Shown: positions 6,760 to 12,234 of the stretch, one piece after another
Layout of the letters: every line of letters begins with the position of its first letter
Numbering within the stretch: the stretch's first letter is position 1
Origin: Gammaproteobacteria bacterium
GTDB taxonomy: Bacteria; Pseudomonadota; Gammaproteobacteria; Steroidobacterales; Steroidobacteraceae
Reading direction: 5' to 3'
DNA: 12,234 bases
Assembly: GCA_030038645.1 (NCBI GenBank)
Contig: JASHSR010000165.1
Location: 1 to 12,234 of the forward strand
Position numbers and translations under genes: made by a program
The notes under the pieces: generated by a model
Seen by the model: the letters and a program-made list of their open reading frames with translations, nothing else
Told to the model about the DNA's origin: nothing
Databases searched by the model: none

Positions 6760-7986
6760 GTGCTCGATCCGGACTGCTACCGCGGCCGCGACCTGCCTCT
6801 GTATCTCTGCACCCGCGTGCTCGCGCGGGTCGCGATGCTCGTGCAGTCGGTCGCCGTCGGCTGGCAGGTCTACGACCTCACGCGCAGCCCGCTCGCGCTC
6901 GGCATCGTGGGGCTCGTCGAGTTCGCTCCGATGTTCCTGCTCACGCTTCCGGCCGGCGAGCTCGCGGACCGCTTCGATCAGCGCCGGATTCTCGGGTTGA
7001 GCTTGCTGCTCGAGGCGGTCTCGAGCGGGCTGCTGCTCGCTTACGCCGCGCTGCATCCGCGGGCGATCTGGCCGCTTTACGCCGTGCTCGCGCTTTTCGG
7101 CTGTGCGCGCGGCTTCTCCGGGCCCGCGGGGCGCTCGCTGCTGCCGTTCCTCGTGCCACCCGAGCGGCTCGCGAAGTCGATCGCGTGGGCCTCCTCCATC
7201 TCGCAGGTGGCCGTGATCGCAGGCCCCGCGGTCGGTGGATTCGCGTATGCGCTCGGGGCGTCAGTCGCCTACGGCGGCTGCCTCGCCGCGTTCCTGCTCG
7301 CCGCCGCCGGCACGACGCTGCTCGGCGGGCGGCGGCCCGAGGCGGACGCTTCGGTGCTTGCGAGCCGCATCGCGCGGGTGAAGGAGGGCGTGGAGTTCGT
7401 GCGCTCGCGGCCGGTCGTGCTCGGGGCGATCTCCCTCGACCTGTTCGCCGTGCTGCTCGGCGGCGCGACCGCGCTCCTGCCGATCTACGCCCGCGACATC
7501 CTCCACGTCGGCCCGACGGGCCTCGGCGTGCTCCGCAGCGCGCCCGCGGTGGGCGCGGCCCTCGTCGCGCTGTATCTGGTCGGCCGGCCCCTGCAGCGAA
7601 ACGTCGGATCCGCTCTGTTCGTGACGGTGGCCGTGTTCGGCGTCGCGACGATCGTCTTTGGGCTGTCCACCGATTTCGCGCTGTCGCTCGCGGCGCTTGC
7701 CGTGCTCGGCGGCTCGGATCAGGTGAGCGTCTACATTCGCTCCGCGCTCGTGCAGTTCGCCACGCCCGATCCGATGCGCGGGCGCGTGAGCGCGGTGAGC
7801 ACGCTCTTCATCAGCAGCTCCAACGAGCTCGGCGAGTTCGAGTCCGGCGTCACCGCCGCGCTCTTCGGCACCGTGCCGGCCGTCATCCTGGGCGGCGCCG
7901 GCACGCTCGTCGTCGTGGCGGTGTGGATGAGGCTCTTCCCGCCGCTGCGCAAGGTGGATCGAATGACCGATGTGATGCCGGCCTGA
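6760..7986 (+). CDS. MFS exporter, MFS_3/EntS-like
   Basis: A 408-residue inner-membrane carrier with about 12 hydrophobic segments. The loop 2-3 motif of the major facilitator superfamily is present as GELADRFDQRRIL (66-78). Other blocks typical of the MFS_3 group are the opening YLCTRVLARVAMLVQSVAVGWQVYDL, FGCARGFSGPAGRSLLP, and near the C-terminus VRSALVQFATPDPMRGRVSAVSTLF with SNELGEFESG. This family includes the enterobactin exporter EntS and many proton-driven drug or siderophore exporters; the substrate here cannot be read from sequence. I chose GTG at 6760 because GGGGGA lies 5 nt upstream and the family N-terminus begins there; the open frame extends back into the preceding gene without family similarity. 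It is convergent with gallate dioxygenase, with only 20 bp between stops. Confidence 0.85.
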   Translation: MLDPDCYRGRDLPLYLCTRVLARVAMLVQSVAVGWQVYDLTRSPLALGIVGLVEFAPMFLLTLPAGELADRFDQRRILGLSLLLEAVSSGLLLAYAALHPRAIWPLYAVLALFGCARGFSGPAGRSLLPFLVPPERLAKSIAWASSISQVAVIAGPAVGGFAYALGASVAYGGCLAAFLLAAAGTTLLGGRRPEADASVLASRIARVKEGVEFVRSRPVVLGAISLDLFAVLLGGATALLPIYARDILHVGPTGLGVLRSAPAVGAALVALYLVGRPLQRNVGSALFVTVAVFGVATIVFGLSTDFALSLAALAVLGGSDQVSVYIRSALVQFATPDPMRGRVSAVSTLFISSSNELGEFESGVTAALFGTVPAVILGGAGTLVVVAVWMRLFPPLRKVDRMTDVMPA

Positions 7987-8006
7987 TCCCCGCGCCGAGC
8001 GAGCCC

Positions 8007-9302
8007 CTAGCGCGCCGACTGCTGCCGGTCCCAGTCCTTCTTTCCCTCGTCCTCGCCGGCGACGGAGTAGAGCACCTGCACGTTGCGCGTCTTCTGGAAG
8101 TCCTCGAGCGACTGTCCTCGCATGCCCGCGTAGATGTGGAGGTTCGTCGTGCCGACCACGGCGCCGAGCTTCTCGAGGAGGAAGAAGATCACGCCGTAAT
8201 GAATGAGGGCGCGCCAATCGCGCCGGCGGATCATGTCGCGCTCCTCCTGCGTGAGGCCCGCTTCCTCGAACATCGGCTCGGGATCGGAGAGGAAGCGCTT
8301 GCGCTCCGCGGGCACGATGAGCCGATGCAGGAACTCGTTGATGCGGTACGCCTTGACGCTGCGCTCGAGCGTGAACGGATAAGTGCCCGGGAGCTTCTCG
8401 ATGCCCGACCACTCGCGCCCGATGCGCTCGCGATACGCGGACACCGACTCGTCCGCCGGCTCGCTCGAGTCGCTCTCGTAGATGAGCGTCGCGATCGGCG
8501 TCATGGACGGCAGGTAGTATGCCTGGTGCAGCTTCTTGACCTTCGCCGAGAGCGCCCCGCGCATGATCAGCCACATGATGACCTCGGAGCCCTCGAAGCC
8601 GCCGCGCTCGGCGTACTCGGCGATCGTCATCCGCGTGAGCTTCTCGGGGTCCTTCTCGAGGAGGTCGAGAAACTCCATGTCCCAGGGGGTGTTGTTGAAG
8701 CCGCACCGCTCCCCATGCACCTGGTGGGAGAGTCCGCCGGTCCCGACGATCGCGACCTTGAGGTCCTCGGGGTAGCTCTCGATCGCTTTGCGCAGCGCGC
8801 GGCCGAGCTTGAAGCAGCGCCGCGCCGAGGGAATCGGGAACTCGAGCACGCCGACCTGCAGGGGCACGATGGCGCCGGGCCAGCCGGACTCGTGCGGCCA
8901 GAGCAGCGAGAGGGGCGAGAAGCAGCCGTGATCGAGCCCCTTCGCCTGAAAGTACGAGAGATCGAACTCGTCGGCCGTGAGGCCGGTCGCCACGTGACGC
9001 GCGAGGCCGGGATGCCCCTTGATGGGCGGCAGTCGGCGTGGGCCTCCGCCTTCGTCCGCCGGCCAGTAGCGGTCGCCGACGCCGAGCGCGAAGTGCGAGT
9101 AGTGGTCGAAGAAGAAGGACGTGACGTGGTCGTTGAAGATGTAGAAGAGCACATCGGGCCGCTTGTCGGCGAGCCATTGCTGCACGGGCTTGTAGCCCTC
9201 GAAGATGGGCGCCCAGACGGCATCCTTCTGCTTGTTCGTGTCGAGCGCGAAGCCGATCGACGGAGTGTGGGACGTGGCGATGCCGCCGACTATCGTGGCC
9301 AT
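8007..9302 (-). CDS. galA: Gallate dioxygenase (class III extradiol, fused LigB-LigA type)
   Basis: A 431-residue cytoplasmic Fe(II) enzyme expected to cleave gallate (3,4,5-trihydroxybenzoate) with O2 to 4-oxalomesaconate (EC 1.13.11.57). Residues about 1-275 are the catalytic LigB-like domain: His12 in SHTP, His59 in FNDHVTSFFFDH and Glu240 in GSEVIMW fit the metal ligands, and His193 in GGLSHQVHGE fits the catalytic base. Residues about 305-405 are the LigA-like domain (DWRALIHYGVIFFLLEKLGAVVG, NLHIYAGMRGQ). Length and blocks match Pseudomonas GalA and Sphingobium DesB closely from memory; a protocatechuate 4,5-dioxygenase role is the main alternative, although that enzyme usually has split subunits. 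The ATG at 9302 has GGGAG 8 nt upstream. No hydratase, isomerase or aldolase of the pathway lies in the window. A candidate promoter with a palindrome sits at 9348-9369. Confidence 0.9.
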   Translation of the reverse strand: MATIVGGIATSHTPSIGFALDTNKQKDAVWAPIFEGYKPVQQWLADKRPDVLFYIFNDHVTSFFFDHYSHFALGVGDRYWPADEGGGPRRLPPIKGHPGLARHVATGLTADEFDLSYFQAKGLDHGCFSPLSLLWPHESGWPGAIVPLQVGVLEFPIPSARRCFKLGRALRKAIESYPEDLKVAIVGTGGLSHQVHGERCGFNNTPWDMEFLDLLEKDPEKLTRMTIAEYAERGGFEGSEVIMWLIMRGALSAKVKKLHQAYYLPSMTPIATLIYESDSSEPADESVSAYRERIGREWSGIEKLPGTYPFTLERSVKAYRINEFLHRLIVPAERKRFLSDPEPMFEEAGLTQEERDMIRRRDWRALIHYGVIFFLLEKLGAVVGTTNLHIYAGMRGQSLEDFQKTRNVQVLYSVAGEDEGKKDWDRQQSAR

Positions 9303-9347
9303 GACTTGAGCTCCCGGCAATCTTGCTCGATCGAATGGGCGGGGATC

Positions 9348-9369
9348 ATTGTACCCGGGCGTACGCCCG
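9348..9369 (-). promoter_or_regulatory. Candidate gallate dioxygenase promoter with 14-bp perfect palindrome
   Basis: On the minus strand TACAAT (9353-9348) matches five of six bases of a -10 box, putting transcription start near 9341 and leaving a leader of about 39 nt. No good -35 is present at 17 bp. The spacer contains the perfect palindrome CGGGCGTACGCCCG (9356-9369). A dimeric regulator bound there would cover the RNA polymerase spacer, as operators of repressors often do. The palindrome is directly seen; the promoter role and the effector are inference. Confidence 0.5.
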
Positions 9370-9418
9370 CCGAGGACTACGGCACACCGAGGGAAGGGCC
9401 CGGCACGGGAGGCCGAGG

Positions 9419-9907
9419 CTACGCAGTTAAGTCACCTCGCCTCGAGAGCCGATCCGCGAGCTGTGCGAGCGAGGCTTGCCACCACTCGCCCACGCGCCGC
9501 AGCGTCACCGGCTCCGGGAAGCCGTGGCGCGCGGCGTGCTTCTGCGGAAGGGTGTCCCACGCGCGGTGCTCGATCGAAATGCGCGTCTCAGCGCCCACCG
9601 GCTCGAAAGTCACCTCCACCTCGGTCGATTGGTCGGGCGCGAAGCTCGCCTGCCGCCAGGAGAAGACGAGCCGCCGGCCGGGCTCCCAGACGGAGATCCG
9701 TCCGATCTCGAACTGCTCGCCGCTCTCGAGCGTCGTGAAGAGCCGGCCGCCGACGCCCGGCTCGAAGGCGAGCCGTCCGTCGCCTTGGGGCGTCACCTGG
9801 AACAGCCTGCCCGGCTGCCACCAGGCTGCGATCTCCAGCGTGAATGCGTCGAAGGCTCGCAAGGGATCGGCGGGCACACGCAGCGCGACGTAGACCTTCG
9901 AGGTCAC
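9419..9907 (-). CDS. SRPBCC / AHSA1-domain protein
   Basis: A 162-residue soluble protein of the START/Bet v 1-like (SRPBCC) fold, AHSA1 branch. Visible blocks: VALRVPADPLRAFDAFT (helix-grip opening, 7-23), AAWWQPG (27-33), FEPGVGGRLF (48-57), GRISVWEPGRRLVFSW (69-84), STEVEVTFEPVGAETRISIEH (94-114) and the final helix GEWWQASLAQLADRL. Such proteins bind hydrophobic ligands in a cavity; bacterial ones paired with ArsR regulators have no settled role. The GTG start at 9907 overlaps the TGA of the ArsR gene (GTGA, 9904-9907), with GGAAAG 8 nt upstream. It is the last gene of a three-gene operon and is followed after 116 bp by gallate dioxygenase in the same direction. Confidence 0.85.
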   Translation of the reverse strand: MTSKVYVALRVPADPLRAFDAFTLEIAAWWQPGRLFQVTPQGDGRLAFEPGVGGRLFTTLESGEQFEIGRISVWEPGRRLVFSWRQASFAPDQSTEVEVTFEPVGAETRISIEHRAWDTLPQKHAARHGFPEPVTLRRVGEWWQASLAQLADRLSRRGDLTA

Positions 9908-10257
9908 GGCTTCGACTTTCCGGCCTTCTCGAGATGCGCCCTGAGGGCCGCGAGCTGGCGCGCCCAGAGCGCCTCGGTCTCACCGAGCCAGGCCTTGAGA
10001 TCCGCCATGGGCTGAGGGCTCAGCCGATAGATGCGCACGCGCGAGTCGAAGGGGTCGCGATCCTCCTCGACGAGGCGGCTCTCGCGGAGCGTCCTCAGAT
10101 GCCGGCTCATGGCCGGAAAGGAGAGGCGCACGGCCTCGGCGAGCTCGCCCGCCCGCCGGGGCCGCTCGCGCAGCAGGTCGATGACCCGCCTGCGATGCGG
10201 GTCGGCGAGGGCGGCGAGTGTGCGGTCGAGCGCGGGGCCCGCGGGGCGAGCCGTCAC
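9904..10257 (-). CDS. ArsR-family transcriptional regulator
   Basis: A 117-residue winged helix-turn-helix DNA-binding protein. LAALADPHRRRVIDLLRERP (14-33) is the canonical first helices, RAGELAEAVRLSFPAMSRHLRTLRESRLV (35-63) the helix-turn-helix, and DSRVRIYRLSP (71-81) the wing. There is no Cys in the protein, so the classical CxC metal site of ArsR/SmtB sensors is absent; a metal-independent regulator, common in ArsR-SRPBCC pairs, is likely. The GTG start at 10257 overlaps the TGA of the VOC gene (GTGA, 10254-10257), giving tight coupling. The AT-rich dyad at 10753-10765 in front of the operon is the obvious candidate site for autoregulation; this is inference. Confidence 0.88.
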   Translation of the reverse strand: MTARPAGPALDRTLAALADPHRRRVIDLLRERPRRAGELAEAVRLSFPAMSRHLRTLRESRLVEEDRDPFDSRVRIYRLSPQPMADLKAWLGETEALWARQLAALRAHLEKAGKSKP

Positions 10258-10721
10258 GCCGACGCCTGAACCTTGAAGCCCGTCGCGCGCTCGATCTCCT
10301 CGTCGGAGACGGCGCGTACCGCCTGCCAGAAAGTCCAGTGATGTCCCTCCAAATCTGCGGCCATATAGCTGCGATCTCCGTAGAACTGGTCGGTAGGCGG
10401 CATCACGATGGTCGCCCCGGCCTGGCGGGCCCGCTCGCAGTGCTCGTCGATCCCCCGGTCGATCCGGACGTGGATCCGCTGGGTATTCTTCCCTCCGACC
10501 GACGCCGGGCTGCGGGTCCAGTCGGCCCACTCGCTGCCGACCGTGATGACGCCGCCACCGTGGGTCATCTCGGCGTGGACGATGTTGCCGCTCGAGTCCG
10601 TGAGCAGGTAGCTCACCTCGAACCCGAAGGCCTTGCGCAGCCATTCGAGCGCCGCGCGGTGGTCCCGGTAGATGAGCGAGGGAATGAAAGCGGGTCGGCT
10701 CGAGGCAGGGGGTGTCGCCAT
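10254..10721 (-). CDS. VOC-fold (glyoxalase/PhnB-like) protein
   Basis: A 155-residue soluble protein with two beta-alpha-beta-beta-beta units of the vicinal oxygen chelate superfamily. PSLIYRDHRAALEWLRKAFGFE (14-35) is the typical first unit; the second has RIHVRIDRGIDEHCERARQAGATIV (82-106) and the conserved tail FYGDRSYMAADLEGHHWTFWQ (113-133). The PhnB/YP_ branch includes proteins of unknown substrate and some resistance or dioxygenase-like enzymes; no specific reaction can be assigned. The ATG at 10721 has GGAGAG (10734-10729) 7 nt upstream. First gene of a three-gene operon with the ArsR regulator and the SRPBCC protein, both joined by 4-bp overlaps. Confidence 0.87.
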   Translation of the reverse strand: MATPPASSRPAFIPSLIYRDHRAALEWLRKAFGFEVSYLLTDSSGNIVHAEMTHGGGVITVGSEWADWTRSPASVGGKNTQRIHVRIDRGIDEHCERARQAGATIVMPPTDQFYGDRSYMAADLEGHHWTFWQAVRAVSDEEIERATGFKVQASA

Positions 10722-10734
10722 GGCTGGGCTCTCC

Positions 10735-10767
10735 GATATAATTATCGTGTAAGTTAATAATTAACAA
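10735..10767 (-). promoter_or_regulatory. AT-rich promoter/operator of the VOC-ArsR-SRPBCC operon
   Basis: An AT-rich island in GC-rich surroundings. On the minus strand TTGTTA (10767-10762) and TAATTA (10744-10739) are 17 bp apart; GATAAT (10746-10741) is an alternative -10 at 15 bp. The dyad GTTAAT-N-ATTAAC (10753-10765) overlaps the -35 and spacer, and GATA...TATC (10735-10746) overlaps the -10. This is where an ArsR-type repressor would act. The predicted leader is very short, with the ribosome site near its 5' end. Confidence 0.55.
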
Positions 10768-10787
10768 ATATGGAAACTATTCGTCCA

Positions 10788-10821
10788 CCGAGGCGATGTC
10801 AAGCGGGGCGATGCGCCTCGG
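10788..10821. repeat. 8-bp inverted repeat between MFS gene and VOC operon
   Basis: CCGAGGCG (10788-10795) and CGCCTCGG (10814-10821) are perfect reverse complements separated by 18 nt. It lies downstream of the DHA2 transporter stop (10908) on its strand and could slow or stop transcription, but no T-run follows, so a terminator call is weak. Confidence 0.3.
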
Positions 10822-10889
10822 CGCGGCGCCGCGAGCGGGCGGCGGGGGCGGCGAGACGCCGCAAGCGCGCCGTGAGCGGGGCGATGCGC
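10802..10889. repeat. 15-bp direct repeat pair in the MFS-VOC gap
   Basis: AGCGGGGCGATGCGC occurs at 10802-10816 and again exactly at 10875-10889, 73 bp apart, in the 142-bp gap after the DHA2 transporter gene. Neither copy is in a gene. It may be a small duplication or a pair of binding sites. Confidence 0.45.
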
Positions 10890-10907
10890 AAGTGAGCACG
10901 GGCGCCC

Positions 10908-12234
10908 TCAGGGGCTCGCGGCGGCAGTCTTGGCCGAGAGCCTCGAGGTGCTGACCAGCGCCGCGGCGAGGGCGACCGCGGCGGCGGCGAACAGCGCGAA
11001 GTTCGAGCCCTTCTGCGGATAGGCGTGGAAGAGAATGGCGACGCCGGCGGCTCCGACCGTCTGGCCGAGCAGCCTTGCGGTGCCGAGCATGCCGCCCGCG
11101 GCTCCGCTTCGCGCGCGTGGCGCGGCGAGAATCATCGTCCGGTTGTTCGGCGACTGGAACAAGCCGAAGCCGATCCCGCAGAGCGCCATGCGCCAGATGA
11201 AATCGGCCGCCGAGCCGCCTTGCGGGAACAGAGCGAGCAGGAGCAGGCCGCACGACATCGTCGCGAGGCCCGCGCCGCCCAGAATGCCCGCCGGGAATCG
11301 GTCCGCGAGCCGGCCGGCGATGGGCGCGGCGATGCCTACCGCGACGGGCCACGGCGTCATGAGCAGCCCCGTGGCGACGGGACCGTGACCGAGGCGCTGG
11401 ATCTCGAACGGCAGGGCGACGAGCGCGGCCATCTGTCCTGTGAACGAGCACACCGACGTCGCGATCGAGAGGGAGAACACTTTGACGCGCAGCAGATCGA
11501 AGGGAACGAGCGGCGTGTCGCGATCGAGCTCGTGCCGGACGAGCAGGAAGCCGAGCACGCAGCCGCCGCAGATCTCGCCGAGGGCGAGCGCGGTCGAGGA
11601 GGCGTGCGCCATGGCCTGCAGTCCGCTCAGGAGCAGTCCGAACGCGCCGGCGTGCAGGGCGGCGACGCCCCAGTTGAGTGGGCGGCGGGAAAGCTCCGTG
11701 GCCGGCAGCGCATAGGCCGCGATGACGAAGGTGACGACGCCGATCGGCACGTTGATGGCGAACAGCCAGCGCCAGGGCGCGACGGCGAGCACTCCGGCGG
11801 CGATCGTCGGTCCAATAGCGGCCGACGTGGCGACGGCGAGCGCGTTGATGCCCACTGCGCGGCCGAGCAGCCGCTGCGGGTAGGTGAAGCGGACGAGCGC
11901 CGCATTGACGCTCATGATGCCCGCGGCCCCGAAGCCCTGAACGACGCGCGCCCCGATGAGCGCGAGCATCGAGGGGGCGAGAGCGCAGGAGAGCGAGGAG
12001 AGCGTGAACACGACGAGCCCCGCGAGCGAGACGCGGCGATAGCCGATCACCTCGCCGAGCGAGGCGAGCGGCAGGAGCGAGACGAGGATTGCGATCTGAT
12101 AGGCGTTGATCACCCAGATGGATGTGGCGGCCGGCGTGCCGAGCTCGTGTGCGATCGTCGGCAGCGCGACGTTCGCAATGCTGCTGTCGAGCACCGACAT
12201 CGCGATGGCGAGCACGATCGCCGCGATCGACCAG
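10908..12234 (-). CDS. DHA2-family multidrug-type MFS transporter (5' end outside window)
   Basis: 441 residues are visible up to the right edge and the frame is still open there, so the true start lies beyond the window; internal GTG or ATG codons near 12215-12200 would delete half of the first membrane segment. The sequence has many hydrophobic segments, consistent with the 14-helix DHA2 (EmrB/QacA) group: SVLDSSIANVALPTIA in helix 1, SIWVINAYQIAILVSLLPLASLGEVIGYRR with a degenerate loop 2-3 motif (Glu-Val instead of Asp-Arg), RVVQGFGAAGIMSVNAAL, and the antiporter block IGPTIAAGVLAVAPWRWLFAINVPIG. It is expected to be a proton-coupled exporter in the inner membrane; the substrate is unknown. 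It reads toward the VOC operon with 187 bp between its stop and that start codon. Confidence 0.88.
   Translation of the reverse strand, partial: WSIAAIVLAIAMSVLDSSIANVALPTIAHELGTPAATSIWVINAYQIAILVSLLPLASLGEVIGYRRVSLAGLVVFTLSSLSCALAPSMLALIGARVVQGFGAAGIMSVNAALVRFTYPQRLLGRAVGINALAVATSAAIGPTIAAGVLAVAPWRWLFAINVPIGVVTFVIAAYALPATELSRRPLNWGVAALHAGAFGLLLSGLQAMAHASSTALALGEICGGCVLGFLLVRHELDRDTPLVPFDLLRVKVFSLSIATSVCSFTGQMAALVALPFEIQRLGHGPVATGLLMTPWPVAVGIAAPIAGRLADRFPAGILGGAGLATMSCGLLLLALFPQGGSAADFIWRMALCGIGFGLFQSPNNRTMILAAPRARSGAAGGMLGTARLLGQTVGAAGVAILFHAYPQKGSNFALFAAAAVALAAALVSTSRLSAKTAAASP

Noticed and set aside
7261..9177. A 638-residue minus-strand open frame overlapping gallate dioxygenase and the MFS gene
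   Set aside because: Out of frame with the recognised dioxygenase, low-complexity Arg-rich translation.
6714..9893. A 1059-residue plus-strand open frame across the MFS exporter, dioxygenase and SRPBCC genes
   Set aside because: Arg/Ala-rich composition without motifs, overlapping three well-recognised genes on both strands.

Overview
The window is high-GC DNA (about two thirds G+C by eye), densely coding on both strands, from a Gram-negative bacterium. A TorF-type porin with a C-terminal Phe, a second outer-membrane barrel-like protein, two lipoproteins and a LigAB-type gallate dioxygenase all suggest a proteobacterium, perhaps a soil gammaproteobacterium. The large 883-residue secreted protein resembles, from memory, proteins of acidobacteria, so the taxonomic call is tentative. 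I see no rRNA, tRNA, CRISPR array, insertion sequence or prophage signature.

Left part (1-3520), cell envelope: a 5'-complete, 3'-truncated Ser-rich lipoprotein of the TIGR03118 type (minus); a TorF-family porin (plus); and, convergent with it, a two-gene minus-strand operon. In that operon a c-type cytochrome lipoprotein (CTRCH, Ser-rich linker, Ig-like C-terminus) overlaps by 4 bp a probable outer-membrane protein with its own CTQCH haem motif. The leaders of the two lipoprotein genes share sequence blocks, and each can form two mutually exclusive hairpins close to the start codon. This is the most unusual feature of the window.

Middle (3521-7986): a roughly 500 bp intergenic region with a good sigma70-like promoter and two strong inverted repeats precedes a large exported protein of unknown function (plus). 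An MFS_3/EntS-like exporter follows in the same direction after a 89 bp gap.

Right part (8007-12234), all minus strand: a VOC-fold protein, an ArsR-family regulator and an SRPBCC/AHSA1 protein form a tight operon with two GTGA overlaps. Its AT-rich promoter contains a dyad. After 116 bp comes gallate dioxygenase, whose candidate promoter carries a perfect 14-bp palindrome between the -35 and -10 positions. Upstream of the operon lies a DHA2-family multidrug-type MFS transporter, cut by the window end. The right part looks like an aromatic-compound or stress-response cluster: ring cleavage of gallate, two efflux or uptake carriers and a small self-regulated VOC/ArsR/SRPBCC module. A functional link between these units is inference from proximity only.
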